The position numbers and the translations under genes are program-made. The notes under the pieces are model-generated. The model did no database searches. It had not been told where the DNA came from and worked only from the letters and a program-made list of their open reading frames with translations. A stretch of DNA of 64,000 nt from Bacillus sp. ISL-55 (GTDB lineage Bacteria > Bacillota > Bacilli > Bacillales > Cytobacillaceae): contig NZ_JAGGQU010000013.1 in assembly GCF_018613155.1 (NCBI RefSeq), forward strand, positions 129,372-193,371. The letters are read 5' to 3'. The first letter of the stretch is position 1; each line of letters starts with the position of its first letter. This document shows, piece after piece, positions 1-9,851 of this stretch.

Positions 1-68
1 GAGTTTCTAGGAGGCGACACTAGACAAGCGACTCGAGGGGCTAGGCGCTGGAGCTGGAGCTGGACACT
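1..68. repeat. Intergenic repeat R1, partial copy cut by the window edge
   Basis: Matches the right-hand part of the repeats at 39171-39279 and 52566-52748, sharing the blocks GAGTTTCTAGGAGGCGA and AAGCGACTCGAGGGGCTAGG. Three copies in one window, all intergenic, indicate a dispersed noncoding repeat family. No coding potential is seen. Confidence 0.8.
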
Positions 69-96
69 TATCAAATTAATAAATCGTAAAAAAAAA

Positions 97-121
97 ATCG
101 CCAAAGCAATTTGGCGATTTT
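97..121 (-). terminator. Rho-independent terminator of ytzG
   Basis: Inverted repeat AAATCGCCAAA / TTTGGCGATTT with T-runs on both sides, directly after the ytzG stop when read on the minus strand. Confidence 0.85.
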
Positions 122-122
122 T

Positions 123-839
123 TTATACTTCATAAGTTTGCAGCATTTCCACTTCTTCGTCGGTAAGCTCCCTGTATTCTCCGAGCTCAAGCGTTTCATC
201 CAGCTTCAGCGGCCCCATCGATAATCGCTTTAGATAAATGACTCTTTTTCCAACAGCTTCGAACATCCGCTTCACCTGATGGAATTTTCCTTCTGTGATT
301 GTCAGTTCTATATCAGACGTCAAGCCCGATTTTAAAATAACGAGGTCCCCTGGTTTTGTTTCATAACCATCATCAAGAGTGACACCTTGTTTGAATGCTT
401 CAATATCATCTTCCGTCACTTCCCCCTCAATTACCGCGAAATACGTTTTTGGCACATGTTTTTTCGGCGATAAAAGCTTGTGGGAAAGCTGGCCATCATT
501 CGTGATCAGCAGCAGGCCTTCCGTATCCTTATCAAGCCTGCCTACCGGGAATGGCTCGAATACCTGGTCTTCGATTTCAAGCAGGTCGATGACCGTCTCA
601 TCACGGTTGTCCTCCGTCGCTGATATGACACCTGGCGGCTTGTTCATCATTAAATAGATAAATTCTCTATAATGAATTTCTTCACCGTTTAAAGTGATTG
701 AATCATTTTCAGGATTCACATGGTGCTTTGCATCCTTGACGATTTCATTATTAACTTTTACAGCACCATCTTTTAAAAGTTTCTTCACGTCTTTCCTGCT
801 TCCATATCCAAGGTTGGAAAGCACTTTATCGATTCTCAT
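123..839 (-). CDS. ytzG: RsuA/RluB-family pseudouridine synthase
   Basis: Isomerises a specific uridine in ribosomal RNA to pseudouridine in the cytoplasm. An N-terminal S4 RNA-binding domain (about residues 1-60, MRIDKVLSNLGYGSRKDV) is followed by the catalytic domain with the family signature GRLDKDTEGLLLITNDG (about 100-116), which holds the catalytic Asp. The 238-aa length fits the RsuA branch. It precedes the MurJ-type gene as ytzG does near ytgP in B. subtilis. The exact target (16S position 516 or a 23S site) cannot be read from sequence alone. Confidence 0.9.
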   Translation of the reverse strand: MRIDKVLSNLGYGSRKDVKKLLKDGAVKVNNEIVKDAKHHVNPENDSITLNGEEIHYREFIYLMMNKPPGVISATEDNRDETVIDLLEIEDQVFEPFPVGRLDKDTEGLLLITNDGQLSHKLLSPKKHVPKTYFAVIEGEVTEDDIEAFKQGVTLDDGYETKPGDLVILKSGLTSDIELTITEGKFHQVKRMFEAVGKRVIYLKRLSMGPLKLDETLELGEYRELTDEEVEMLQTYEV

Positions 840-944
840 CGCTTAACCTCCTTTATTCTATTGGGCGGATGCCCATTCCATTTTCCGGTTCCTTACATAG
901 ACTAATATCATACTTTATACAAGACTATGAGGAGATGACCTGAA

Positions 945-1184
945 ATGAATTATCGTCAACAAGGACAAGGCTTGTACATCCCGCTTCCCGGCCTTCCAGG
1001 CGGAGGCGGCGGATTCCCCGGTGGAGGATATCCTGGCGGCGGTTATCCAGGAGGCGGCCAGATAGATCGCCTTGAACGGCAGATTCAAAGATTGAACAAC
1101 CAGTTGGACCGGCTGGAGCGCAGGGTCGACAGGATCGAACGCCGTCTCGGCTTAAGGCAAGAAGACCAGAATTTTTACTACTAG
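945..1184 (+). CDS. Small Gly/Pro-rich coiled-coil protein
   Basis: 79 residues. The N-terminal half is low-complexity glycine/proline (repeated GGGYPGGG, about residues 15-38). The rest is a charged heptad-like helix (about 39-70, IQRLNNQLDRLERRVDRIER), then a short tail ending FYY. A good ribosome binding site (GAGGAGATG) lies before the ATG and a terminator follows. Such small Gly-rich proteins occur among Bacillaceae spore-coat and surface proteins, but I recognise no named family, so a spore role is only a guess. It is transcribed alone between two minus-strand genes. Confidence 0.7.
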   Translation: MNYRQQGQGLYIPLPGLPGGGGGFPGGGYPGGGYPGGGQIDRLERQIQRLNNQLDRLERRVDRIERRLGLRQEDQNFYY

Positions 1185-1196
1185 AATGTTAGCAAA

Positions 1197-1225
1197 AATG
1201 GCCTTCATGAGAGAAGGCCATTTTC
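1197..1225. terminator. Bidirectional terminator
   Basis: Hairpin AATGGCCTT / AAGGCCATT followed by TTTCTTTTT on the plus strand and by T-rich sequence on the minus strand. It sits between the convergent ends of the 79-aa gene and murJ. Confidence 0.8.
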
Positions 1226-1228
1226 TTT

Positions 1229-2857
1229 TTATACCGGCAGCCTTAATTTGCGCTTGATCTTGGTGACCCGGTCTCCGAAGAGCCTGTCCACCAGCTTGGT
1301 CCGGAATCCGAGGTAAAAATAAACCACGGCTCCTACTAGCGCTGAGATTCCAATAAGCACAATCGATTGGAACTTGGCAGCCGGTGACAGGAACTGGACA
1401 AGCATTTCATAGAACGCCATTGTAACTCCAGCCATCAAGCCGGAGAAAATCAAAATCAGAGTAATTCTTCTTGCCATAAAACCCATTGGGTATTTGGCGA
1501 ACTTTTTGATTACAAACATATTTATGAGAATCGCTACCATGTAGCCTAAAGCTGTTGACATAACAGCTCCTTGGGTTTCAAATAGTTTGATCAAAGGGAT
1601 ATTGAAGGTTAGTTTCACCAATAATCCAGTAAGCAAACTCAAAATTGTAAAACGCTGCTCATTGATTCCCTGGAGGATAGCAGCTGTGACTGAGAAAAGT
1701 GCGAACAGGATGGCTACTGGGGCGTAGGTTGTCAAAACCTCTGTGCCCAGGTCATTATGCGCATAGAAAACGGTATACATCGGTTCAGCAAGTATCGCAA
1801 TCCCAATAGCCGCCGGTACAGTCAGATACATCAATACCTGAAATGTCTGGTCAAGCTGCCGTCTCATACCCTTGCGGTCGTTTTCTGTAAATGCCTTTGT
1901 AATGCTTGGTACCAGTGTCAATGAAAATGCCGTAGCAAGAGATACCGGAATGATGACGAGCTTATGTGATTGGAAATTGAGGACTGAAAAAGCCGAACTC
2001 GCTTCATTCTGGCTAAAACCAACTGACATCATCGTTCTGGTAAATGTCATCATATCAACAAACTGGAATAGGGGATTGGCAATCCCGACAAAAACAAAAG
2101 GAGCTGCATAAAGCAGGATTTCCTTATAGATGTCCTTCAAAGAAATGTCCATTGTCTTCTTGTCTTCTTCGAGCAGTTTATCTAAATGAGGTTTTCTTTT
2201 TATCCAGTACCAGCCAAGTACTCCAAGGCTGCCAAGAGCCCCGATGAACGCGGCAAACGTGGCTACACTAACAGCTGTAACCATATCTCCTTCTATCACG
2301 TTCAGAACAAAATAGGCTCCGGCCAGTACAAATATAATCCTGACAATTTGCTCTACAACCTGTGATACTGCCGATGGCCCCATCGACTGATGTCCCTGGA
2401 AGAAGCCGCGGATCAAGCTCATGAATGGAACGACAATCAAGGCAAAGCTGACCGCTCGGATAACCGTGGTCACATTAGCAGCGGTTATTTTGACATTTTC
2501 ATCACTGCTTTTATCCATAACAAGCTCGGCTAGACCGGGAGCAGTAACATACATAATCAAGAAGGAGAGAATACCGGTTGCCAGCATTACGGCCACACCG
2601 GATTTAAACAACTTCCTTCCGATTGCATATTCTTCAAGAGCATTGTATTTGGCTATGAATTTAGAAACAGCAAGCGGTACGCCAGCTGTAGCAATACTAA
2701 TGAAAATTGTATAAGGAATATAAGAGAATGAGTATAGAGCTGTCCCATAATCCCCTACTATCGCGAAAAAAGGAATAACATAAAACAACCCAAGTACTTT
2801 AGATAAAATCGTGCCAAGCGTCAGTATGAACGTCCCTCTTAAAAGCTTAGATGACAT
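1229..2857 (-). CDS. ytgP: MurJ-type lipid II flippase / polysaccharide exporter (YtgP)
   Basis: Multi-pass membrane protein of the MOP superfamily (MviN/MurJ-PST), thought to flip the lipid-linked peptidoglycan precursor across the cytoplasmic membrane; B. subtilis YtgP is the named relative. Many hydrophobic helices are spread over about 542 residues, beginning MSSKLLRGTFILTLGTILSK. I chose the ATG at 2857. The open frame continues upstream to 3040, but that extension is made of a 24-bp repeat read as repeated MQEITA-like octets and is not part of the protein. The gene ends in a terminator shared with the facing gene. Confidence 0.9.
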   Translation of the reverse strand: MSSKLLRGTFILTLGTILSKVLGLFYVIPFFAIVGDYGTALYSFSYIPYTIFISIATAGVPLAVSKFIAKYNALEEYAIGRKLFKSGVAVMLATGILSFLIMYVTAPGLAELVMDKSSDENVKITAANVTTVIRAVSFALIVVPFMSLIRGFFQGHQSMGPSAVSQVVEQIVRIIFVLAGAYFVLNVIEGDMVTAVSVATFAAFIGALGSLGVLGWYWIKRKPHLDKLLEEDKKTMDISLKDIYKEILLYAAPFVFVGIANPLFQFVDMMTFTRTMMSVGFSQNEASSAFSVLNFQSHKLVIIPVSLATAFSLTLVPSITKAFTENDRKGMRRQLDQTFQVLMYLTVPAAIGIAILAEPMYTVFYAHNDLGTEVLTTYAPVAILFALFSVTAAILQGINEQRFTILSLLTGLLVKLTFNIPLIKLFETQGAVMSTALGYMVAILINMFVIKKFAKYPMGFMARRITLILIFSGLMAGVTMAFYEMLVQFLSPAAKFQSIVLIGISALVGAVVYFYLGFRTKLVDRLFGDRVTKIKRKLRLPV

Positions 2858-2952
2858 AAGATCCCTACTTTTCAATCTATAAAATAAAAACAGATTACAA
2901 ACTTGTATTTTACCATAAACAAAACCAGTCACTATGATATTTATCAATAGAT

Positions 2953-3043
2953 GCAGAAATTTCCTGCATCCTAGCGGCAAGAATTCCTCGCATCTTATAG
3001 CAGTAATTTCCTGCATCCTTGTTGCCGTAATTTCCTGCATCCC
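2953..3043. repeat. 24-bp tandem repeat, about four copies
   Basis: Imperfect units of 23-24 bp around GCAGTAATTTCCTGCATCC, each able to fold as GCAG...CTGC. The array lies in the divergent space between ytgP and ytfP. Because 24 is a multiple of three it stays open in the ytgP frame and fakes an N-terminal extension. Confidence 0.85.
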
Positions 3044-3210
3044 CTAGTTTACTCTTTCTCCAGCATGACTGCCAGTTTTCCGGGCTGTAATTCTTTTACT
3101 GCCGTTTGAAGAACATCATTCAAGGAAATGTTTTTAATGAAGAGATGGATTATAATAATAAAAGTGCTCAAATGATTTTTAAAAAAGTAATACGAAAAGT
3201 TGGTGAAGCA

Positions 3211-4479
3211 ATGAAATACGATGTAATCGTCCTTGGCGGCGGTCCGTCTGGCTTGATGGCTGCGATAGCTGCTGGTGAGCAGGGAGCAAAGGTGCTGCTG
3301 ATCGACAAAGGAGACAAGCTTGGCCGAAAGCTGGCAATCTCCGGCGGGGGTCGCTGCAATGTGACGAATCGGCTGCCCGTGGATGAAATCATTAAACATA
3401 TACCCGGAAATGGGCGGTTCTTATACAGCGCACTGTCGATTTTTAGCAATGAAGATATCATTTCATTTTTTGAAGGGCTTGGAATACAGCTAAAAGAAGA
3501 GGATCATGGTCGGATGTTCCCGGTCAGTGACAAAGCCCAGTCGGTTGTAGACGCTCTTTTATCTAAGCTTAAAGATTTGAAAGTAGAAATCAAAACGAAC
3601 ACCCCTGTTGCCGATGTTCACTACAAAGATGGCAAGGCTGAATCTGTCGAATTGAAAAATGGCGAATTTTTTTATGCGGACAGTGTCATCATTGCTGTCG
3701 GAGGAAAATCAGTGCCACATACCGGTTCTACCGGAGATGGGTATGCCTGGGCTGAAAAAGCAGGCCACACGATCACAACACTTTTCCCGACTGAAGTGCC
3801 GTTGACGTCCTCTGAACCCTTTATAAAAGAAAAAGTTCTGCAGGGACTATCGCTGAGAGGAGTGGCTCTCAGCGTCCTGAATCCAAAAGGGAAAGCGCTG
3901 ATTACGCATAAGATGGATATGATTTTTACACACATCGGTGTCAGCGGGCCTGCTGTCCTGCGCTGCAGCCAGTTCGTCGTCAAAGCGATGCAAAAATGGA
4001 ACCTGAAAGAAGTTGTCATGTCCCTTGATGCCCTTCCTGACATGAAAGAAGAAGCATTGTTCCAGGAAATCAATAAACTGATTAAAGCCGAGCCTAAAAA
4101 AGCCGTAAAGAATTTATTGAAGGGTCTTCTGCCAGAACGGTACCTCTTGTTCCTGCTTGAGCTGAATGAGATTGACCCAGCGATGCAGGGCGGACAGCTA
4201 GGTCATGAAAAAATTAGAAGCTTCGCCAAATCAGTAAAGCAATTCGAGTTCAAAGTGAATGGCACCCTGCCGCTTGATAAAGCATTTGTTACCGGAGGCG
4301 GCGTATCAGTCAAAGAAGTCGAGCCACAGACAATGGCATCCAAGAAAGCCGAAGGACTATACTTTTGCGGTGAAATCCTCGACATCCATGGATATACAGG
4401 TGGCTACAATATCACCTCCGCACTTGTCACCGGCCGGCTTGCTGGGACTAATGCAGGGGAATATGCGCTCAAAAAATAG
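3211..4479 (+). CDS. ytfP: HI0933-family FAD-dependent oxidoreductase (YtfP)
   Basis: 422-aa flavoprotein of the HI0933/BaiN-like family, cytoplasmic, substrate unknown. The N-terminal Rossmann motif [12 protein letters not shown] (about 7-18) binds FAD. The family signature [16 protein letters not shown] follows near residue 45, and the C-terminal block [16 protein letters not shown] is the second FAD contact. The start at 3211 ([10 protein letters not shown]) is preceded by GGTGA; the upstream open frame adds 35 residues without homology and is discarded. It is convergent with cse60 across a hairpin array. Confidence 0.92.
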   Translation: MKYDVIVLGGGPSGLMAAIAAGEQGAKVLLIDKGDKLGRKLAISGGGRCNVTNRLPVDEIIKHIPGNGRFLYSALSIFSNEDIISFFEGLGIQLKEEDHGRMFPVSDKAQSVVDALLSKLKDLKVEIKTNTPVADVHYKDGKAESVELKNGEFFYADSVIIAVGGKSVPHTGSTGDGYAWAEKAGHTITTLFPTEVPLTSSEPFIKEKVLQGLSLRGVALSVLNPKGKALITHKMDMIFTHIGVSGPAVLRCSQFVVKAMQKWNLKEVVMSLDALPDMKEEALFQEINKLIKAEPKKAVKNLLKGLLPERYLLFLLELNEIDPAMQGGQLGHEKIRSFAKSVKQFEFKVNGTLPLDKAFVTGGGVSVKEVEPQTMASKKAEGLYFCGEILDIHGYTGGYNITSALVTGRLAGTNAGEYALKK

Positions 4480-4492
4480 ATTAATGACTTAG

Positions 4493-4815
4493 TGTCCGTC
4501 ATGAGCTTGATGACGGACACTTTCTCGTGGTTTCCACCTGTTTTTGTCCGTCATGACCTTAATGACGGACACTTTTTCATGATTTCCACCTGTTTCTGTC
4601 CATCATGACCCTGATGACGGACACTTTTTCGTGGTTTCCACCAGTTTCTGTCCATCATGACCCTGATGATGGACACCTTTTCGTGATTTCCGCTGGTTTC
4701 TGTCCGTCATGCCCCTGATGATGGACACCTTTTCGTGATTTCCGCTGGTTTCTGTCCGTCATAACTTTGATGACGGACACTTTTAATCATTTTCCATCTG
4801 TTTCTGTCCGTAATC
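4493..4815. repeat. Tandem hairpin array A, 52-bp period, six copies plus a half
   Basis: Each 52-bp unit starts with a hairpin TGTCCGTCATGA (loop) TGATGACGGACA, then a T-rich stretch and a spacer like TTTCCACCTGTTTC. Copy 4 carries paired changes on both arms (TGTCCATC / GATGGACA) that keep the stem. The last copy stops after the left arm. It fills the gap between the convergent ytfP and cse60 genes, where no gene is seen. Confidence 0.95.
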
Positions 4816-4828
4816 CTATATCAAAAAA

Positions 4829-4858
4829 CAGAGCCTGAGTGAATCCACTCAGGCTCTG
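4829..4858 (-). terminator. Terminator overlapping the 3' end of cse60
   Basis: Near-perfect inverted repeat CAGAGCCTGAGTG / CACTCAGGCTCTG followed on the minus strand by TTTTTT. The upstream half encodes the last residues of the gene. Confidence 0.9.
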
Positions 4859-5034
4859 TACACGACCATGGCTGAAAAACAGTAGATCTGTTCTTCGTCC
4901 TCTTCTTCTGGCAGGACCGCGACATTGTATTTAATGTCTAAAAGCTTTTTTTCATCGAGCTTTTCCAGAAAGCGGTTCATATCCTGTTCTAGATCTTTTT
5001 CATGTTCATGATCAAAAACTCTGACCTGGATCAA
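4849..5034 (-). CDS. yteV: Cse60-like sporulation protein
   Basis: 61-aa acidic protein beginning MIQVRVFDHEHEKDLEQDMN and ending CFSAMVVYRA, the layout of Bacillus Cse60 (YteV), a small sporulation protein of unknown biochemical role. The start codon is TTG with AAGGATGA upstream. The C-terminal codons double as half of the terminator stem. Its position beside ytfP agrees with B. subtilis. Sporulation control is inferred from the family; no sporulation-sigma promoter was identified. Confidence 0.8.
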   Translation of the reverse strand: MIQVRVFDHEHEKDLEQDMNRFLEKLDEKKLLDIKYNVAVLPEEEDEEQIYCFSAMVVYRA

Positions 5035-5091
5035 GGGAAGTCATCCTTCCTTTTTTACATCCATTCTGGCCAGGTTTTCAGAATTTTATAA

Positions 5092-5403
5092 TTATGGGCG
5101 TTTTATTTCTCCGCCCCAGCTCATCATGCCGCCAACCATGTTGCGGACTTTGAAGCCTTGCTCGTTCATGTAATGGCAGACGTTGCCGCTGCGCGCGCTT
5201 GAACGGCAGATGAAGATGTATTCTTTGTCTTTGTCGAATTCGTTCATTCTTTCAGGAATTTCTCCCATTGGTACGTGCTTAGCTCCAGGAATCATTCCAG
5301 ATTCAACTTCGTCATGTTCACGAACGTCAACCATTTCTGGCTTTTCGCCCGCTTCCAGCTTCTTTTGAAGTTCTTCAGGTGTGATGGTTTCAACTTTATT
5401 CAT
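5092..5403 (-). CDS. ytwF: Single-domain rhodanese-like protein (YtwF)
   Basis: 103-aa cytoplasmic rhodanese domain. The active-site loop ICRSSARSG (about residues 70-78) has the sulfur-carrying Cys and the six-residue C-x4-R cradle, so it can hold a persulfide. VDVREHDEV (about 25-33) is the CH2A-type motif. Such proteins move sulfane sulfur in cysteine or tRNA-thiolation pathways; the acceptor is not evident here. It lies downstream of leuS but after leuS's own terminator, so it is probably separately transcribed. Confidence 0.88.
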   Translation of the reverse strand: MNKVETITPEELQKKLEAGEKPEMVDVREHDEVESGMIPGAKHVPMGEIPERMNEFDKDKEYIFICRSSARSGNVCHYMNEQGFKVRNMVGGMMSWGGEIKRP

Positions 5404-5541
5404 TAGTCATTTCCTCCAATATTTAGTAAAATTAATCCTATTTTAAGGATACAATACCTTAATGTATTTTCCCCTATTTATTATATAAAAACCAAATTTA
5501 AATTACAAAGAATAAACCTTATGGGGTATTTTATTAAAAAA

Positions 5542-5573
5542 CCAAAAGGGTCGCCATTACACGACCCTTTTGG
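5542..5573 (-). terminator. leuS terminator
   Basis: Inverted repeat CCAAAAGGGTCG / CGACCCTTTTGG followed on the minus strand by TTTTTTA, just after the leuS stop. Confidence 0.92.
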
Positions 5574-5582
5574 GAAAAAACC

Positions 5583-7997
5583 TTAATTTGCGACTATGTT
5601 AACTAACTTTCCTGGTACTGCGATTACCTTGCGGACTGTCTTTCCGTCAATTTGCTCTTTGACAGCATCATCGCCCATCGCAATCTGCTCAAGAGTTTCT
5701 CTGTTTGCATCTGCCGGCACCATCATTTTTGCTTTGATTTTACCGTTTACCTGGACAACGATTTCTACTTCATCATCGACAAGCTTGGCTTCATCATATG
5801 CTGGCCATGCTGCATAAGTGATTGACTCACCGTGGCCAAGCTTAGCCCATAGCTCTTCCGCGATATGCGGCGTTATTGGGGCAAGCATTTTTACAAAGCC
5901 TTCTACGTAAGCTTGCGGTAATACCTCAGCTTTATATGCTTCGTTAATGAAGACCATCATTTGCGAAATAGCTGTATTGAAACGAAGCCCCTCGTAATCT
6001 TCTGTCACCTTTTTAACAGTCTGGTGGTAGACCTTCTCAAGGTTCTGATTTTCAGTATCCTGGATTTTGTCGCTTATGCTGTCGTTTTCGTTGACGAACA
6101 AGCGCCAGATACGGTCAAGGAAGCGGCGTGATCCGTCCAAACCATTAGTAGACCATGCGATGGATGCTTCAAGAGGTCCCATGAACATTTCGTAAAGACG
6201 AAGCGTATCCGCACCATGGCTTTCGACAATTTCATCCGGGTTGACGACATTGCCTTTTGACTTGCTCATCTTTTCATTATTTTCACCAAGGATCATTCCC
6301 TGGTTGAAAAGCTTTTGGAAAGGTTCCTTCGTGTGGACAACTCCTACATCGTAAAGGACTTTGTGCCAGAAACGAGCGTAAAGTAAGTGAAGTACTGCGT
6401 GCTCTGCGCCTCCGATATAAATATCAACAGGCAGCCATTGCTTTAATTTTTCCTTATCTGCAAGTGCCTGATCATTCTTCGGATCAATATAGCGCAAATA
6501 GTACCAGCAGCTGCCACCCCATTGTGGCATTGTGTTCGTTTCCCTGCGGCCTTTTTTGCCTGTTTCAGGATCCACTACATTCACCCAGTCATGAATATTG
6601 GCAAGTGGAGACTCGCCTGTACCAGAAGGCTTGATATCCGTCGTTTTAGGAAGAACTAAAGGCAACTGGTCTTCAGGTACAGCAGACATCGTTCCATCTT
6701 CCCAGTGGATGATTGGAATCGGCTCACCCCAGTAGCGCTGGCGGCTGAACAGCCAGTCGCGAAGGCGGTAAGTGACCTTTTTCGTACCTATGCCTTTTTC
6801 TTCAAGCCAAGCAATCATCTTATTAATTGCCTCTTCTTTGCCCATGCCGTTAAGGAATTCAGAGTTGATGTGTTCGCCGTCGCCAGTATATGCTTCTTTC
6901 TCGATGTCTCCGCCGGCAACGACTTCCTTGATCTCTAAATCAAACTTTTTCGCAAATTCGTAGTCACGCTCGTCATGGCCAGGTACTGCCATGATCGCCC
7001 CTGTTCCGTAGGATGCAAGAACATAGTCAGCGATCCAGATTGGCATTTTTTCGCCATTCGCTGGGTTGATCGCGTAAGCGCCAGTGAAGACGCCAGTTTT
7101 GTCCTTCGCCAAGTCTGTACGCTCAAGATCACTCTTGCTCTTGATTTCATCGATATATTTTTCAACTGCTGCTTTTTGTTCTGAAGTAGTGATTTTATCA
7201 ACCAATTGATGCTCAGGTGCAAGCACTGCATATGTTGCGCCGAACAGTGTATCCGGACGGGTTGTGAAAACCGTGAATGTTCCTTCATGTCCTTCAATAT
7301 TAAAGGTGATTTCCGCACCTTCTGAACGGCCGATCCAGTTGCGCTGCATATCCTTCAAACTCTCCGGCCAATCAAGTAAATCAAGATCTTCAAGAAGACG
7401 GTCTGCATACGCAGTGATCTTCAGCATCCACTGTCTCATCGGACGGCGTTCCACCGGATGTCCTCCACGCTCACTTTTACCGTCGATAACTTCTTCATTC
7501 GCCAAAACTGTTCCAAGAGCCGGGCACCAGTTAACCGCAACTTCATCAATGTATGCAAGCCCTTTTTCATAGAGCTTAAGGAAAATCCATTGCGTCCACT
7601 TGTAGTATTCAGGGTCTGTTGTATTGACTTCGCGGTCCCAGTCGTATGAAAAACCTAATGCCTTGATCTGGCGGCGGAACGTGTTGATGTTCTGCTCCGT
7701 AAACTCTGCCGGGTCATTCCCTGTATCCAATGCGTACTGCTCAGCAGGAAGGCCGAAAGCATCCCAGCCCATTGGATGAAGGACGTTGAAGCCCTGCATC
7801 CTTTTCATGCGTGAAAGGATATCAGTCGCTGTATAACCTTCCGGGTGGCCAACGTGAAGGCCAGCACCAGATGGGTACGGGAACATATCAAGCGCGTAGA
7901 ACTTCTCTTTCCCTTTATCTTCAGTTGTTTTAAACGTTTTGTTCTGTTCCCAATGCGATTGCCATTTTTTCTCGATTTCCTGATGGTTAAAACTCAT
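5583..7997 (-). CDS. leuS: Leucyl-tRNA synthetase
   Basis: Charges tRNA-Leu with leucine in the cytoplasm. 804 aa, the standard Bacillus length. Class I motifs are present: HIGH-type [14 protein letters not shown] near residue 50 and [13 protein letters not shown] near residue 580. The inserted CP1 editing domain carries the TTRPDT motif. The start at 7997 is fixed by AGGAGG eight bases upstream; the upstream frame extension runs into the leader. Expression is controlled by the T-box leader at 8105-8345 that reads uncharged tRNA-Leu. Confidence 0.98.
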   Translation of the reverse strand: MSFNHQEIEKKWQSHWEQNKTFKTTEDKGKEKFYALDMFPYPSGAGLHVGHPEGYTATDILSRMKRMQGFNVLHPMGWDAFGLPAEQYALDTGNDPAEFTEQNINTFRRQIKALGFSYDWDREVNTTDPEYYKWTQWIFLKLYEKGLAYIDEVAVNWCPALGTVLANEEVIDGKSERGGHPVERRPMRQWMLKITAYADRLLEDLDLLDWPESLKDMQRNWIGRSEGAEITFNIEGHEGTFTVFTTRPDTLFGATYAVLAPEHQLVDKITTSEQKAAVEKYIDEIKSKSDLERTDLAKDKTGVFTGAYAINPANGEKMPIWIADYVLASYGTGAIMAVPGHDERDYEFAKKFDLEIKEVVAGGDIEKEAYTGDGEHINSEFLNGMGKEEAINKMIAWLEEKGIGTKKVTYRLRDWLFSRQRYWGEPIPIIHWEDGTMSAVPEDQLPLVLPKTTDIKPSGTGESPLANIHDWVNVVDPETGKKGRRETNTMPQWGGSCWYYLRYIDPKNDQALADKEKLKQWLPVDIYIGGAEHAVLHLLYARFWHKVLYDVGVVHTKEPFQKLFNQGMILGENNEKMSKSKGNVVNPDEIVESHGADTLRLYEMFMGPLEASIAWSTNGLDGSRRFLDRIWRLFVNENDSISDKIQDTENQNLEKVYHQTVKKVTEDYEGLRFNTAISQMMVFINEAYKAEVLPQAYVEGFVKMLAPITPHIAEELWAKLGHGESITYAAWPAYDEAKLVDDEVEIVVQVNGKIKAKMMVPADANRETLEQIAMGDDAVKEQIDGKTVRKVIAVPGKLVNIVAN

Positions 7998-8104
7998 CGT
8001 CAATGTCCTCCTGTTTGGTTTCGATTTATTTTTTAGCGGTGTGGAGCTTGTTGATTGAAAAGACGGCGACATTGTTGGACTTGCGCCAAGCCTTTATCTC
8101 CAGA

Positions 8105-8345
8105 AAAATAAAAAACTCCCGCCCCTGTAAAAGGGACGAGAGGTTATGTATGATCTCCCGCGGTACCACCCAAATTAGTGTGTAACACTCGCTTCATTCA
8201 TCCTTAACGCGGAAAACGGCAAACGCTACTAAAAAATTCGCGCCTGCGACTCAAAGGCGAGTTCATGATGAATCCTGTCTGGCTTGCACCAACCGCCAGC
8301 TCTCTACATCAGGCTTTGCACCACTACTACTCCTTGTCGAAGTCT
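8105..8345 (-). promoter_or_regulatory. T-box leader of leuS, candidate CUC (Leu) specifier
   Basis: The minus strand holds the conserved T-box GGGTGGTACCGCGGG (8157-8171), upstream stem I sequences (GTAGAGAGCTGGCGG, then GAACTCGCC with a CUC codon in specifier position), and a GC-rich terminator (GTCCCTTTTACAGGGGC then TTTTTT). Uncharged tRNA-Leu would stabilise the antiterminator and allow leuS transcription. Confidence 0.95.
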
Positions 8346-8477
8346 TTCATTATGAATATAGAGATATTGTAATAAAATTCCCTCACATATGCAAGCGGGG
8401 ATAGAATTTTTGATGATAGTGAGTAGTATATGCCTGTATTGCCTTTTGGTGCACCCATTTACATACCGGGACGTGGA

Positions 8478-8515
8478 CAAAAAAGAACCCATCCGAAGAT
8501 TCAGATGGGTTCTAG
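8478..8515 (-). terminator. glcF terminator
   Basis: Hairpin AGAACCCATC / GATGGGTTCT with TTTTTT on the minus strand, immediately after the glcF stop. Confidence 0.9.
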
Positions 8516-8519
8516 GTGG

Positions 8520-9851
8520 TTATTTTTCCGATTGCGCTGCTTCCAAAAGCAGGTCAACAATATGCACGCCTCTCATTTTGCCAGAAAGACCTTCACGCTC
8601 TATCCCGAGCTTCATTTGAAGAAGACAGCCTGGATTTGCGGTAACAACCGTCGTTGCATGGGTGGCCTTTGCCTGAACCATTTTGGAATCAAGGAGCTGC
8701 ATCGACATTTCACTCTCAACAATATTATAAATTCCTGCTGAACCACAACAGCGGTCGGCATTCTCCATCTCTTGGTATTGAATTCCCTTGATGGACTGCA
8801 GCAATGTCCTCGGTGCTGATGCTGTCTTCATGACATTTCGAAGGTGGCAGGAGTCCTGATACGTAATGATTTGATGCGCCAATTGGAGGTCCACTTTTTC
8901 ATGAAAGCCTACTTCAACCAGGATTTGCGATATATCCATGATTTTATCAGCAAATGCCTGAGCCCTTTCCTTCCATTCCGGATCATCCTTAAGCAAATGG
9001 TCATAGTCAACAAGGAAGGCACCGCAGCCCCCTGCATTGGTGATGATGAAATCGACCCCGGTGTCCTCAAAGGCTTTAATATTGCGGCGGGCAAGTACCT
9101 TCGCATCTTCCTTTTCACCACTATGCCCATGAAGCGCGCCGCAGCAGGCCTGGTCCTTCGGGATGACAATTTCACAGCCTGCAAGCTGCAAGAGCTTCAT
9201 TGTTGCATTGTTTGTTTCCAGGAACATCGTATCCATCAGGCAGCCGCTGAAAAATGCGACCTTATGCGTCTTCGTGCCAATTGGTTCAAGGTGCTCAGGA
9301 CGATTTTTCATTTCCTTCATTGTCGGCACCTGGGGAAGAACCTTTTCCATCGTTGCGAGTGACTCAGGGAACAGCTTCATCACACCTGTTCCGCGCGCCA
9401 CTTTCTGCAGGCCGGAACGTTGATAGAAGCCAATCAGCCCAGTCAGTCCCCTCATCCGCTCCTGATGTGGGAATAGTCCTTTGAAGACTGCATTTCTGAC
9501 CATTTTTACCGGCATTGAAAACTTCTTGTTTTGATTGACAATGTCACGGGCTTCTTCGAGAAGATGGCCATAGTTCACTCCTGATGGACAGACAGGTTCA
9601 CATGCACGGCAGCCAAGGCACAGGTCAAGTGAACGTTCGAAGTCCTCATCCGGTTCAATAATTCCATCGACAACCGCCTTCATAAGCGCGATCCGGCCGC
9701 GTGGTGAATGTGATTCCTGATAGCCTGATTCGATATAAGTTGGGCATGTCGGAAGGCAGAACCCGCAGCGCATGCAGTTCAATAGTTCGTTCTGGTCCAT
9801 CTTTTCCTGGAATTCTGTCTGGATTCTCTGCTGTTCTTGAACCGTTGTCAT
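8520..9851 (-). CDS. glcF: Glycolate oxidase-type iron-sulfur subunit
   Basis: 443-aa electron-transfer subunit that takes electrons from the FAD subunit GlcD during 2-hydroxyacid (glycolate or lactate) oxidation. Two 4Fe-4S motifs sit near the N-terminus: CMRCGFCLPTCP (about 26-37) and CLGCRACEPVCP (about 78-89). Two cysteine-rich CCG domains follow (ACCGALHGHSG near 230, RCCGSAGIYN near 370). It overlaps glcD by four bases, so the two are translationally coupled. B. subtilis YsfD is the expected orthologue. Confidence 0.92.
   Translation of the reverse strand: MTTVQEQQRIQTEFQEKMDQNELLNCMRCGFCLPTCPTYIESGYQESHSPRGRIALMKAVVDGIIEPDEDFERSLDLCLGCRACEPVCPSGVNYGHLLEEARDIVNQNKKFSMPVKMVRNAVFKGLFPHQERMRGLTGLIGFYQRSGLQKVARGTGVMKLFPESLATMEKVLPQVPTMKEMKNRPEHLEPIGTKTHKVAFFSGCLMDTMFLETNNATMKLLQLAGCEIVIPKDQACCGALHGHSGEKEDAKVLARRNIKAFEDTGVDFIITNAGGCGAFLVDYDHLLKDDPEWKERAQAFADKIMDISQILVEVGFHEKVDLQLAHQIITYQDSCHLRNVMKTASAPRTLLQSIKGIQYQEMENADRCCGSAGIYNIVESEMSMQLLDSKMVQAKATHATTVVTANPGCLLQMKLGIEREGLSGKMRGVHIVDLLLEAAQSEK

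Noticed and set aside
2858-3040. N-terminal extension of ytgP
   Set aside because: Made of a 24-bp tandem repeat, lacks family similarity and a ribosome binding site.
3049-3399. Minus-strand frame overlapping the ytfP start
   Set aside because: Lies opposite the well-supported ytfP coding region and has no recognisable domain.
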